64,000 bases of DNA from Bacteroidetes bacterium SW_9_63_38 (GCA_003022435.1 PXUA01000011.1:31055-95054); one strand, 5' to 3'. Counted from the stretch's first letter, positions 44,939-53,946 are shown. Program-made: numbers and translations. Notes: a model not told the origin generated them from the sequence alone.

Positions 44939-45070
44939 TCACCCCGCCCTTCCGGGCGGGGCTTTTTGAAATCAATCTTCTCGGTTGGGATTGACCGGCC
45001 ATTGAGACCGGTCAATCTACAAGACCCCTCCCCGCGCTTCCGCGTGGGGCATCCTCTGATGACCTCGTGA
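44939..45070. repeat. IS200/IS605-like palindromic remnant, long copy (no transposase)
   Basis: 132 bases starting TCACCCCGCCCTTCCGGGCG (perfect hairpin CCCCGCCC-TTCC-GGGCGGGG, followed by CTTTTTG) and ending in CCCCGCGCTTCCGCGTGGGG plus CATCCTCTGATGACC and TCGTGA. Between them is a second perfect hairpin, GATTGACCGG-CCATTGAGA-CCGGTCAATC (about 44988-45016). The preceding bases TAAAG match the short copy at 21191-21195. Hairpin ends, an identical flank and no inverted terminal repeats are features of the IS200/IS605 group and its non-autonomous palindrome elements. The first hairpin with its T-run could also end transcription. Confidence 0.65.
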
Positions 45071-45436
45071 TCTTGACCTCAGTCAACGAAGCCGCGCACG
45101 TCGCATCACCGAGTATAAAAGACACAAAGGGCGATTCATAATGACGATCTGGACGCCTACATGACCTGTGCAGGAATCCGTATAACTGTTCATAACAACT
45201 CGTCCGTGTTTTACACTTCCAAAATAACCAATAGAGCGAAAATTTCTCTTTCTTTTCGAAATCCTTCGATCACACCAATCGCGACTGCGTCTTCCTCACG
45301 CACCGGGTGCACGATCGACAATCCCTCTCCGAATGAAAGAGGCGACTTCTTTACTGACGGTTGCCTTCTACGCCCTCTCTCATCTTGACAAGATGGGAAA
45401 ATATTGACCGACTTTTTGAGTCCCCTAACTCCTATT
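45071..45436. other. AT-richer spacer before the DCC-family gene
   Basis: 366 bases. No ORF is convincing. A short palindrome CATCTTGACAAGATG lies at 45381-45395, about 40 bases before the start codon at 45437, and contains TTGACA; it could be an operator or part of a promoter, but a matching -10 box is not clear. Confidence 0.35.
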
Positions 45437-45871
45437 ATGGGAAGTAACTTCTCGTCTGATCATTCCAGCGACGATCCCGCCATCATCCTCTTCGACGGCG
45501 TCTGCAACCTCTGCAATGGCACCGTCAACTTCATCATCGATCACGATCCCGACGGCGTCTTCTGCTTTGCACCCCTCCAGTCCGACGCGGCCGAGGAGCA
45601 CCTGGCCGACACGACCTTGAACGGGCACCTCAGTACCATTGTGCTGGTGGAGAACGGAGAGGCCTACATCCGATCGACTGCAGCCCTTCGCATCGCCCGG
45701 CGGCTTACGGCTCCGTGGCCGCTCTTGTACTTCTTCATCGTGGTACCCCGCCCCCTCCGTGACACCGTCTATCGCTGGATCGCCCGCAACCGCTACGACT
45801 GGTTCGGGAGGCGCGACGAGTGCCGCCGCCCCACTCCCAATCTCAAAACCCGCTTTCTTGATCACGACTGA
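45437..45871 (+). CDS. DCC-family (DUF393) thiol-disulfide oxidoreductase-like protein
   Basis: 144 residues from the ATG at 45437; the longer reading from 45404 is not supported. The family motif DGVCNLCNGTVNFII carries the Cys23-x-x-Cys26 pair in a thioredoxin-like fold, followed by FCFAPLQSDAAEEHL, LRIARRLTAPWPLLYFFIVV and the C-terminal RYDWFGRRDECRRP. DUF393 proteins are small soluble or membrane-associated, with an uncertain redox role. The gene stands alone, convergent with the fourth ASST-like gene (38 bases between the two stops). Confidence 0.9.
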   Translation: MGSNFSSDHSSDDPAIILFDGVCNLCNGTVNFIIDHDPDGVFCFAPLQSDAAEEHLADTTLNGHLSTIVLVENGEAYIRSTAALRIARRLTAPWPLLYFFIVVPRPLRDTVYRWIARNRYDWFGRRDECRRPTPNLKTRFLDHD

Positions 45872-45909
45872 AGCCCCGCACTGGTGCACATTTCGCAGCC
45901 CGTCGCAGA

Positions 45910-47265
45910 TTATTCTGCGCGATGTCCATCAACGGAAGAACAAGGCCAGTCGGACACGGCTTCGCGTGTCAGGGAATGATGGGCAGCCTTCGATACAATG
46001 GGAACTGTCGACTGTCTGTCCGACGGATGCACCCATTCCCAGACGGCCCGCCCGCTTGGGGCCACCTCCACAACACGGCCAACATTCGACTCGGTGATGA
46101 GCATATTTCCGTTCGGGAGCTGTTGCCACTTGCCTCGACTCTCCGTGTACAAGGGACCGGACTGAGCAGTTGGAAACTGAACGGTCATCGAATCCGCCTC
46201 GGGATTGAAAAACAAAATTCGATTTCCACCCAGCATAGTGCCACGCTTTGTAAAGTCTTCGTTGTTGTCAAACATCCCCACCCGACCGGAGGGAAGAAAA
46301 TCAGGATCGTGCTGCTGGAGCAGTGGAGCTGAGACGTGCCACCTCACGTCTCGGGTGCGCGGATCAAAGACGAACACGAGGTGCAAATTTCGGATCGAAA
46401 CGAGTAGATCCCCGGCTTCAAATTCAGGAAAGGCCTCTGCCATCGATGGGGCAAGCGGCTCTACATCGTTGACGTGCAGAATATCTTTCATGGTGGGTCC
46501 CTCTCTTCCCGCTTCCGGCTGACTCACCTTCGCGAGGTAGCGTTCCAGATCGTTCGCATACAACACATCCAGGACGTTGATCTTTTCGATAAGGTGTCCC
46601 TCCGGCGACACGTGATGAAGCCATTCCTGATAGATGGGACTATCGAGCCCTGGAAACCCATCGGGATGCGCTGGGCTGGTGCGACTGGGTTTCTGCCCGG
46701 ATGCCGGAACCCAGAAGGACCCGTCGTGGGCTTGAGCGATGGAGTGGTGGGTTCCTCTTGCATAGGTCCATTTCACCCGGCCGCAGGCGTCGAGGCGGAC
46801 CGTCCCGACGTAATTGAGGGTTACGAGTATATCCCCATCCGGCAGGAGGAGAGAACCGTGGATATTTCTCCGGGTTGCGCTCGCCCCCCGAAGTCCAACA
46901 GCCGAGTCTGGGAAAAGCGCCGTCCGGGCAATGCGCCACGAATGAACGACCTCCCCCTGTCGATCAAGAAGTCGAAGTTCTGGCCGTAATCCACCGGGAC
47001 CTGTCCAGGACGATGTCAAGAGAATCAGACCGGAAGCCATTTCTCTCGACCTCTCGACGCGTATACCTGACCGGTCATATGCACGAGGATGGACCAGCGC
47101 GGACTTGGGCGAGAACGTACTCGTGAACGCCGTGATCTGCTTCGAAGCTTGTTCCAGTGCCCTGTTGGGAAACCATCCGTGCCATCGTGCGGCAAACCCG
47201 TACAGGAACGAGAAAACCATCAGGGCGAGCACAAATGCTACCTTCTGAATGCACGTTCTCTTCAC
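45910..47265 (-). CDS. ASST-like propeller, paralog 4
   Basis: 451 residues if translated from the GTG at 47265. This start reads (M)KRTCIQKVAFVLALMVFSF and aligns residue for residue with the starts of the three other paralogs; an ATG at 47331 would add 22 basic residues. Motifs kept are NIHGSLLLPDGDILV, GTHHSIAQAHDGSFWV, DILHVNDVEPL, LVSIRNLHLVFVFDP, LQQHDPDFLPSGRVGMFDN and NMLITESNVGRVVEV. It lies 75 bases after mlaC-like and TolC-like genes on the same strand and could be co-transcribed with them. It is separated from the other paralogs by about 14 kb of glycan genes. Substrate unknown. Confidence 0.83.
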   Translation of the reverse strand: MKRTCIQKVAFVLALMVFSFLYGFAARWHGWFPNRALEQASKQITAFTSTFSPKSALVHPRAYDRSGIRVERSREMASGLILLTSSWTGPGGLRPELRLLDRQGEVVHSWRIARTALFPDSAVGLRGASATRRNIHGSLLLPDGDILVTLNYVGTVRLDACGRVKWTYARGTHHSIAQAHDGSFWVPASGQKPSRTSPAHPDGFPGLDSPIYQEWLHHVSPEGHLIEKINVLDVLYANDLERYLAKVSQPEAGREGPTMKDILHVNDVEPLAPSMAEAFPEFEAGDLLVSIRNLHLVFVFDPRTRDVRWHVSAPLLQQHDPDFLPSGRVGMFDNNEDFTKRGTMLGGNRILFFNPEADSMTVQFPTAQSGPLYTESRGKWQQLPNGNMLITESNVGRVVEVAPSGRAVWEWVHPSDRQSTVPIVSKAAHHSLTREAVSDWPCSSVDGHRAE

Positions 47266-47340
47266 GATATGGAAACGGTTCTGAGAGAAGTGCCTGAATC
47301 GAAGGAAACTGTTTTTCTTTCTTCTTGACACTGATCAGAG

Positions 47341-47979
47341 TCACCCCGAATCCGCCGTGTTCATCGTCTCCTTCCGCTTCTTCTCCAGCGCCCCCATGAG
47401 GGCCTTGAAGCCCCGCTTCCGCATCACCGACTGAAAGGAGCGCGCGTACCCCTCCGCCGTGCTCACCTCGTCGACGATAATGTCCTCGGCCTTCCAGGTG
47501 GTGTCCCGGCGCGCCAGAATGTACTCGACCGGCGTCGTCCGCCCCTCGTACGTCGTGGTCGTCCGTACGTAGGCGCTGTCGCCCTGTACGGTAATCTGGT
47601 CGTAGGTGACCGCCGAGTTGTACACCCCGAGGTCGCTCATCGACTGCGCCCGCACCACGTCGCGGAAGACCTCCACAAACCGGTCGCGCCGGTCGGTGCT
47701 GAGGGTATCCCAGTGCGTCCCGAGGGCCGTGGCCGCCATGGCCCGAAAGTCGAGCACCCCGTTGATGAGGTCCTTCAACCGGTCGCGCTGGGCCTGCGAG
47801 TAGTTTTTGGCCGTGCTGCCGCTCAGAATGGACTTAATCTCCTGATTCCGGTCCTCCAGCATGGTGCGAATGTCCTCCTGGGTCGACGACTGGTCCTGCG
47901 CCCAGCTTCCACGGGCCGGTCCCCCCACCAGAAGCAGCAACGCAACGAACAACACCGAGAATACGCGAAACGGATGCAT
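47341..47979 (-). CDS. mlaC: MlaC/Ttg2D-family periplasmic protein
   Basis: 212 residues from the ATG at 47979 (MHPFRVFSVLFVALLLLVGG; ATGs at 47988 and 47994 are also possible). After the signal peptide, IRTMLEDRNQEIKSIL, DRLKDLINGVLDFRAMAATA, RFVEVFRDVVRAQSMSDL and VEYILARRDTTWKAEDIIVD follow the MlaC layout (phospholipid-binding STAS-less carrier of the Mla pathway). It would ferry lipids between membranes. No MlaD/E/F genes lie beside it. It follows the TolC-like gene after 49 bases, so an operon with an outer-membrane factor is likely. Confidence 0.87.
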   Translation of the reverse strand: MHPFRVFSVLFVALLLLVGGPARGSWAQDQSSTQEDIRTMLEDRNQEIKSILSGSTAKNYSQAQRDRLKDLINGVLDFRAMAATALGTHWDTLSTDRRDRFVEVFRDVVRAQSMSDLGVYNSAVTYDQITVQGDSAYVRTTTTYEGRTTPVEYILARRDTTWKAEDIIVDEVSTAEGYARSFQSVMRKRGFKALMGALEKKRKETMNTADSG

Positions 47980-48028
47980 GGAAGACATGGTCATGATGGG
48001 AAGAGCGGTCGAGAAAAAAGAATCCCGT

Positions 48029-49495
48029 TTACTTCTGTGTGCTGGTCGTGTCAACAAGTGTGCCATTTCGAATCCGATCCGTGAGCGTCCCAGTGGTGCG
48101 CAGCAGCTTCAGCACCGCCACGTTGTAGGCCTTCACAGCCTCAAAGTAGCGCGCCTCGGCCTCAATGTCGGCCCGGACGGCTTTCACCAGGTTCTCAGTG
48201 TCCCCGAACCCAAGGTCGAAGTCGATCTGCTCGGTGCGCAGCCACTCCCCGGAAATTTTGTTGGCCCGGTCGCGGGACTCCATCTTCGCCTCCGCCACGA
48301 TCACGTTTCGGTACGCCTCCTCCACCTCAAAGCGCACAAGCTGTCGGGCGGCGGTCTGCTGCTGCTTGACCTCGCTGAGCTCGGCCTGGGCCTGCTCCAC
48401 CTTTGCCGCCGTCTGCTGAAAGTTGAGGTCGAGCGTGATGCCGAGCCCGGTGCGCGTGCCCGTGCCCATAAACGAGTCCCCGACAAAGGGATTGCTGGGA
48501 TTGGGCCGGTCCGGCAGAGTGACGCCTTGTGACAGGCTGGCCTGCACCCCAATCTTCGGGTAGTAGTTCGACTTCGCCACGTCCACCTGGGCCTTCCGGG
48601 CCCGCACCCCGGCCTGGGCCTGCTCAACCTCCGGCCGGTTCTTCAACCCGAGCGTGATGTAGTGATCGAGAGAGTCCGGGTGGAGGGGAGAGGTGAGCGG
48701 CGTCAGTTCCTCCGAGGTCGCCTGCACCACGGTCCCGTCCGATAGAAAGAGCTGTCGACGGAGTGCCGAGCGGGCCGTCGCCCGGTTCTGCTCGACCTCC
48801 ACCGTCCGCCGCTTCACTTCCTCCTCTGTGATTCGCGTCTGGAAGAGATCAGCCTGATCGACGCTCTCGTCCCCCTTGTCGAGGAGGCGCTGGATTTCCT
48901 TCTGTGCCCGATCAACAACGTCCGCTGTCCGCTCGGCGAGCCGGGCGAGCGCCTGTGTGAGCAGGAGGTTGTAGTAAAGCTCGCCGGTGCGGGCCGCCAC
49001 CTCCAGCGCCTTCTGGTCCACGCGAGCGGTCTCCACGTCCACCCCGTGCCGGGCCGCGTCGATGGTGCCGGACAGCTCCCCCCACGTAAAGATCGGCTGC
49101 CGCGCCACGGCCTCGGCCCGCCCGAAGGGACGGAGCGCCCCGGGCGACCAGTCGTTCGTCACGTCTGGGTCGAGGTAGAGCTCGTCCTCAGGCGTGCCAG
49201 GCGGCACGTTGTCGAGACCCGGCGCAAAGGAGGAGGCGATGTCGAGCGACAGATCCGTCAGGAACCGATTGGCCTGGGCCTGCTCGCGGCGCGCCTCCGC
49301 AAACCGCTGCTGCGCCCGGCGCCGGTCGACTTCCGGACTCACGTCGAGCGCCCTCTGCACCGCCTCTGTAAGCGTCACCCGTATCGTATCGGGCGTCGGC
49401 TGGGCCGCCGCCCGGAACGCCCCGATTCCCGCCCCGAGCACGCAAAGCAGTCCGGCCGCGAGCATCCGTCGGATACATGTTGTCGAAGGGATCAT
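48029..49495 (-). CDS. TolC-family outer-membrane efflux protein
   Basis: 488 residues. A signal peptide (MLAAGLLCVLGAGIGAFRAAA) is followed by two repeats of the OEP domain: TLTEAVQRALDVSPEVDRRR at the start of the first, and YITLGLKNRPEVEQAQAGVR at the start of the second. Long Gln/Glu/Ala-rich helices form the periplasmic coiled-coil tunnel, and YYPKIGVQASLSQGV marks a barrel strand. It is the outer-membrane exit duct for an RND or ABC exporter, whose inner parts are not adjacent. It heads an operon with the MlaC-like gene and possibly ASST paralog 4. Confidence 0.93.
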   Translation of the reverse strand: MIPSTTCIRRMLAAGLLCVLGAGIGAFRAAAQPTPDTIRVTLTEAVQRALDVSPEVDRRRAQQRFAEARREQAQANRFLTDLSLDIASSFAPGLDNVPPGTPEDELYLDPDVTNDWSPGALRPFGRAEAVARQPIFTWGELSGTIDAARHGVDVETARVDQKALEVAARTGELYYNLLLTQALARLAERTADVVDRAQKEIQRLLDKGDESVDQADLFQTRITEEEVKRRTVEVEQNRATARSALRRQLFLSDGTVVQATSEELTPLTSPLHPDSLDHYITLGLKNRPEVEQAQAGVRARKAQVDVAKSNYYPKIGVQASLSQGVTLPDRPNPSNPFVGDSFMGTGTRTGLGITLDLNFQQTAAKVEQAQAELSEVKQQQTAARQLVRFEVEEAYRNVIVAEAKMESRDRANKISGEWLRTEQIDFDLGFGDTENLVKAVRADIEAEARYFEAVKAYNVAVLKLLRTTGTLTDRIRNGTLVDTTSTQK

Positions 49496-49929
49496 CGTCG
49501 TTCGACACCATCAATCAGAAAACACGGCTGCGCTCCCTCTCCAATGCATAGAAGACCATCTCTTTCCGCCAACGCCACGGCACACGCCGCTTCCCACCGC
49601 TCGAAGGGAACGAAATCTCCTCTCGTTCGGCGAGTCCGCATGGAATCGGATTTCTCCAGGTGGACGCCGATTGGAAACGAGCAATGCCCCCTCCTCTCCT
49701 CAACTCATGACTCGCAACTCATGACTCGCAACTCATGACTTGCAACTTGGGATACGCATACGACCGGAGACAGTCAGGACAGATCGAAATGACCACTCCC
49801 GGCGAACACCAACGAGGCCGTCGTCGCTCCGGACCCACGCCCGGCCTCGCTTCGTATGTCTTCTTGTCTGCCCCCTGAAACGACACCGTTCGCAGCCGTT
49901 CGTACAGCTCCGCCCAAGAGCCTTTCATC
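49496..49929. other. Divergent intergenic region with a 14-base tandem array
   Basis: 434 bases between the TolC-like gene and the DUF721 gene. Near 49705-49748, ACTCATGACTCGCA is repeated three times in tandem with minor changes. It resembles the array at 14440. No ORF here is convincing. Confidence 0.5.
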
Positions 49930-50223
49930 ATGGCTGATCGCAATCCTCCTCAGCCGCTCGGGGACGTGCTCGAAGACGTGATCGAGCAGTTGGGACTGGA
50001 AGAGAAAATGGACGAGGCCCGCGTGATCGAGACGTGGGCGGCCGTCGCCGGCCCGGACATCAACGGCGTCACGGAATCGGCCTGGATGAAGGGCTCGACC
50101 CTGTACGTCAAAATTCGGTCCTCGACGTGGCGTCAGGAACTGCACATGAACCGCCGCCAGTGGCGCACCCGCCTCAATGACGAACTGGACGCCGAGCTGG
50201 TCGACGAAATCGTCTTCCGGTAG
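49930..50223 (+). CDS. DUF721 (DciA-like) protein
   Basis: 97 residues. PLGDVLEDVIEQLGLEEKMD, VIETWAAVAGPDINGVTESA, LYVKIRSSTWRQELHMNR and LNDELDAELVDEIVFR follow the DUF721 consensus; the W-x2-VAG segment is the hallmark. DciA, its best-known member, loads or positions the replicative helicase in bacteria without DnaC. In Bacteroidota this short form is usual and often adjacent to recF. The neighbours here are not replication genes. The start is the ATG at 49930. Confidence 0.9.
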   Translation: MADRNPPQPLGDVLEDVIEQLGLEEKMDEARVIETWAAVAGPDINGVTESAWMKGSTLYVKIRSSTWRQELHMNRRQWRTRLNDELDAELVDEIVFR

Positions 50224-50310
50224 CCCCTCCGTCCCGACGCGCCTCGTCCGAACCCCCACGTCCAACCCAGAACGCACAACTCTCGACGCATAACGCGCCA
50301 ACGCCCAACG

Positions 50311-51570
50311 CTACCCGTCAAAGGCCCGGAACGCCACGGAGGTGTTGTGACCGCCGAACCCGAAGGCGTTGGAGAGCGCCACGTCGACCGTGCGCTCCTC
50401 GGCCTCGTTGAAGGTGTAGTCGAGGTCGCACTCCGGATCCCGCTCCTCAAAGTTGATCGTCGGCGGGACCAGGTTGTGCCGCACCGCCTGGATGCTGGCG
50501 ATGGCCTCGATGGCCCCGGCCGCCCCGAGCAGGTGACCCGTCATGCTCTTGGTGGAGGAGACGTTGAACTCGTAGGCGTGATCGCCGAACACGTCCTTCA
50601 GCGCCTGCGTCTCGGCCTCGTCGCCGAGCGGGGTAGAGGTGCCGTGCGCATTGACGTAGTCGACCTCCTCCGGGGTGAGCCCAGCGTTGTCGAGCACCCG
50701 TTCGAGGGCGAGGCACACGCCGCCGCCCTCCGGATCGGGGGCTGTCAGATGGTGCGCGTCGGCCGACATGCCAATGCCCTCCACCTCCGCGTACATCGGA
50801 GCGCCGCGCTCCCGGGCCCGCTCCAGGGATTCGAGAAACAGCGCCCCGGCGCCCTCCCCCATCACGAACCCGTCCCGATGGGCGTCGAAGGGGCGCGAGG
50901 CGTGCTTGGGATCGTCGTTGCGGGTCGACAGGGCCCGCATGCTCGCAAAGCCCGCAATGCCGAGCCGGGTCACACAGGCATCCGTACCCCCGCAGACCGC
51001 CGCGTCCATGTCGCCCTCGCGGATGAGGCGGCAGGCGTCGCCAATGTTGTGGTTGCCCGTCGCGCAGGCCGAAATATTGGCGTGGTTCGGGCCTCGAAAG
51101 TCGTGCGCCATCGCAATCTGCCCGGCGGCAATGTCCGGGATCAGCATCGGAATGAAGAACGGGGACGTGCGCTCCTCGTCGTTCTCCAGAAAATATTCGG
51201 TCTGATCCCGAAAGACCTGCATGCCCCCGATGCCGGTGCCGTAAATGACGCCGACCCGGTCTTTCTCCTCCTGCGACATCGACTCGGGATCCAGCCCGGC
51301 GTCCTCGACCGCCTGGGCGGCCGAGACAAGTGCATACTGGGTGAACGGGTCCATGCGACGGGCCTCCTTGGCGTCGATGTGGGCCTCAGCGTCGAAGCCG
51401 TCGAGCTCGCAGGCGAACGTCGTCCGCAGGCCCTCCGGGTCAAACGACTCGATGGTCGCCGCTCCGCTGCACCCCTCTACCAATCCGGTCCAGTAGTCAT
51501 CCACCGTAAGGCCGAGAGGCGTCAGCGCCCCCATGCCCGTAACAACGACGCGACGCGAAGGGTCAGCCAT
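50311..51570 (-). CDS. fabF: Beta-ketoacyl-ACP synthase II
   Basis: 419 residues. The catalytic triad is complete: Cys169 in ISACATGNHNIGDA, His309 in VNAHGTSTPLGDEA and His346 in SMTGHLLGAAGAIE. RRVVVTGMGALTPLG at the N-terminus and NAFGFGGHNTSVAF at the C-terminus are family ends. It extends acyl-ACP by two carbons in type II fatty acid synthesis. It lies downstream of acpP on the same strand, as in most bacteria, but the gap is 363 bases rather than a few dozen. Confidence 0.98.
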   Translation of the reverse strand: MADPSRRVVVTGMGALTPLGLTVDDYWTGLVEGCSGAATIESFDPEGLRTTFACELDGFDAEAHIDAKEARRMDPFTQYALVSAAQAVEDAGLDPESMSQEEKDRVGVIYGTGIGGMQVFRDQTEYFLENDEERTSPFFIPMLIPDIAAGQIAMAHDFRGPNHANISACATGNHNIGDACRLIREGDMDAAVCGGTDACVTRLGIAGFASMRALSTRNDDPKHASRPFDAHRDGFVMGEGAGALFLESLERARERGAPMYAEVEGIGMSADAHHLTAPDPEGGGVCLALERVLDNAGLTPEEVDYVNAHGTSTPLGDEAETQALKDVFGDHAYEFNVSSTKSMTGHLLGAAGAIEAIASIQAVRHNLVPPTINFEERDPECDLDYTFNEAEERTVDVALSNAFGFGGHNTSVAFRAFDG

Positions 51571-51933
51571 ATCAACGTAAAATCTATGTGGGATCCATGC
51601 GAAGACACCGACTCAACCGATCCGTGCACCGATGTGCGCTCAGAGACAAGAGCGCTGTGCTCGCGTGGCGGCAGCATCGATGCGCTGTCGCTCTGATAGG
51701 TGCCCCACGCCTCGGACGTGTTACGGTTTCTTCTCACGGAAACGGAAAGAGATGCCCGACGAGCCCAGGTCATTCTCATCCCCAGGCTCATCGGGACCAC
51801 TTCCGCAGCACGACGACCGTTGCCGCGTTCCTCAGGCCGGTTGACCGTCTCCGACACGAAATCGGGAGGCGCGGACGCCCAGTACAACAGGGAACGCGAT
51901 ACAAACAGTGCGCATCATCGTCTTGGCGGCGAA
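51571..51933. other. Long acpP-fabF spacer, no gene seen
   Basis: 363 bases between two genes that are normally close together. Frames on both strands look like non-coding sequence (unusual Arg/Ser bias, no family motif). A fragment CCGATCCGTGCACCG near 51619 resembles one end of the family-1 element but no partner end is visible. Confidence 0.4.
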
Positions 51934-52173
51934 CTACTCCACCTTTTCGTTCAGGTAGTCGGTCGCATCGCCCACCGTCGCAATTTCTTCCGCTTCCTCA
52001 TCGGGGATCGTCAGGTCGAACTCTTTCTCGAACTCCATGATGAGCTCGACGGTGTCGAGAGAGTCGGCCCCGAGGTCATTGGTAATCGACGCGTCCGAGG
52101 TCACGTCCGACTCGTCGACGCCGAGCTTCTCGACAATGATCGACTTGACGGTATCTTCGATATCGTTGGCCAT
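51934..52173 (-). CDS. acpP: Acyl carrier protein
   Basis: 79 residues from the ATG at 52173 ([19 protein letters not shown]); three extra residues would result from an upstream ATG. The phosphopantetheine attachment Ser38 is in [20 protein letters not shown], and the C-terminal half is acidic as expected. It carries acyl chains for FabF and other fatty acid synthesis enzymes. It is divergent from metK, sharing a 389-base upstream region. Confidence 0.97.
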   Translation of the reverse strand: MANDIEDTVKSIIVEKLGVDESDVTSDASITNDLGADSLDTVELIMEFEKEFDLTIPDEEAEEIATVGDATDYLNEKVE

Positions 52174-52562
52174 GGTTGGCAAATTCGTTGGTGAAGAAAG
52201 TCACACGCAAAGAAGAAAGAAGGGCGTTGCCGGCACGCAATCGGCACCGACGGAGACGCCCCGACAACAGCCGATGTTTGGGCCGCTGTGGTGCTGCTTT
52301 CAACCGCCAAAAACTACAAGGAGGGGGCCGGAGAAGCAAAAGCCCCCCCTCGTTTGATGCAAGCTTCGTATGCCTCTCCTCCATTCTTCCTCTCATGCTC
52401 TAAACTTCCCTCGGTTCTTTACATATTGAGCGTTGGGAGTGACGTAAATTCTCTTTAGCTTGCAATCCTCTGTGCGGACGCTTTTTCGCAGCGTTGGCGT
52501 TCGCCATCCTGCACTCCCACAAGGGGCTTCTGTTATTCTCTCAACCGGATCGGTTTTCGTTC
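52174..52562. other. acpP/metK divergent region with long metK leader
   Basis: 389 bases. On the metK side a TTTACATATTGAGCG stretch near 52420 and an ACGCT-TTTTCGC-AGCGT hairpin near 52477-52494 are the only structures seen. I cannot fit a known SAM riboswitch to it. A promoter for each gene must lie here. Confidence 0.4.
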
Positions 52563-53726
52563 ATGGCATACCTCTTCACTTCCGAATCGGTCTCTGAAGG
52601 CCATCCCGACAAGATCGCCGACCAGATTTCGGACGCGATTCTCGACGAGCTTCTGGCTCAGGACCCGCAGAGCCGCGTGGCCGTCGAAACGCTCGTCACC
52701 TCGGGCCTCGTAGTGCTCAGCGGCGAGGTGACGTCCGACGCGGACATTGAACCCCGCGACATTGCCCGCGAGGTGATTCGCGACATCGGCTACACGGATC
52801 CCGAGCTCCGGTTCGACGCCGACTCCTGCGGGGTCATCAGCAGCATCGACGAGCAGAGCAGCGACATCAACCAGGGCGTCGACGGCCAGGAGGAGCAGGG
52901 CGCCGGCGACCAGGGCCTGATGTTTGGCTACGCGTCTCGGGAGACAGAGGAGCTGATGCCAATGGCCATCACCTTCTCCCACCGCCTCGTCCAAGAGCTG
53001 GCCCACCTCCGGAAGGAGACGGACCAGATGTCCTACCTCCGGCCGGACTCCAAGAGCCAGGTCACCATTGAGTACGAGGACGACCGGGTGACGCCCAAGC
53101 GCATCCATACCGTCGTCGTCTCGACCCAGCACGAGGACAGCGTCTCGCAGGAGCAGATCAAGCAGGATGTGCGCAACATTCTGCTGCCGCGTGCGCTGCC
53201 CGAAGACCTGTTGGACGGCGACCTCATCCTCCACGTCAATCCCACCGGTCGTTTCGTGATCGGCGGCCCGCATGGCGACACCGGCCTCACCGGACGCAAG
53301 ATTATCGTGGACACCTACGGCGGCAAGGGGGCCCATGGCGGCGGCGCCTTCAGCGGCAAGGACCCTTCGAAGGTGGACCGCAGCGCCACGTACGCCGCCC
53401 GGCACGTGGCCAAAAACCTTGTGGCGGCCGGCCTCGCCGACGAGGCCCTTGTGCAGCTTTCCTACGCCATCGGCGTGAGTGAGCCCGTGTCGATCGACGT
53501 TGACACGTCCGGCACCGGCAAGCTGCCCGACTCGGTCCTCTGCGACGTGATTCGGGAAACCTTCGACCTCTCGCCCGCAGCGATCATCGATCGCCTCGAT
53601 CTCCTGAAGCCGCGCTACCACAAGACCGCGGCCTACGGCCACTTCGGACGGCCCAGCGAGAATTTCCCCTGGGAGCAGCTGACCCACGTCGACGCGCTGC
53701 AGGAGGCGGCGAAGACCGCGGCCTAA
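52563..53726 (+). CDS. metK: S-adenosylmethionine synthetase
   Basis: 387 residues from the ATG at 52563 ([20 protein letters not shown]); the in-frame extension from 52494 is leader. His14 in [24 protein letters not shown] sequence near 120, the P-loop-like [20 protein letters not shown] and [20 protein letters not shown] are all present and intact. It makes SAM from methionine and ATP. A strong terminator hairpin follows at 53757. The halophile's acidic surface composition is visible (many Asp/Glu). Confidence 0.98.
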   Translation: MAYLFTSESVSEGHPDKIADQISDAILDELLAQDPQSRVAVETLVTSGLVVLSGEVTSDADIEPRDIAREVIRDIGYTDPELRFDADSCGVISSIDEQSSDINQGVDGQEEQGAGDQGLMFGYASRETEELMPMAITFSHRLVQELAHLRKETDQMSYLRPDSKSQVTIEYEDDRVTPKRIHTVVVSTQHEDSVSQEQIKQDVRNILLPRALPEDLLDGDLILHVNPTGRFVIGGPHGDTGLTGRKIIVDTYGGKGAHGGGAFSGKDPSKVDRSATYAARHVAKNLVAAGLADEALVQLSYAIGVSEPVSIDVDTSGTGKLPDSVLCDVIRETFDLSPAAIIDRLDLLKPRYHKTAAYGHFGRPSENFPWEQLTHVDALQEAAKTAA

Positions 53727-53756
53727 CCGCTCCCTCGACATTCGATACGGGCATCG

Positions 53757-53790
53757 GCCCTCGTCTCCTCCGGGAGGCGAGGGCTTTTTC
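53757..53790 (+). terminator. Rho-independent terminator of metK
   Basis: GCCCTCGTCTCC-TCCG-GGAGGCGAGGGC hairpin with a near-perfect stem (53757-53784), followed by TTTTTC. It lies 31 bases after the metK stop. Confidence 0.9.
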
Positions 53791-53946
53791 TATGGGACAG
53801 ATTCGTTGTGTGCACGGTCGCAGCCGGCGGATTCTAGGTCCCTGTAACCATCTCGCGGTCGGCTCTTCTACTGGGTGCACGAAACAGGAGGCGCCCTCGC
53901 CGGGCGTCGCTGTCATTCCACCCACTCACAACGACGACCCACCACC

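Noticed and set aside
50347..51696. Long plus-strand ORF opposite fabF
   Set aside because: Shadow of fabF, whose catalytic Cys-His-His set is intact on the minus strand.
52183..52562. SAM riboswitch before metK
   Set aside because: No arrangement of stems or conserved core could be fitted by eye; kept only as a long leader.
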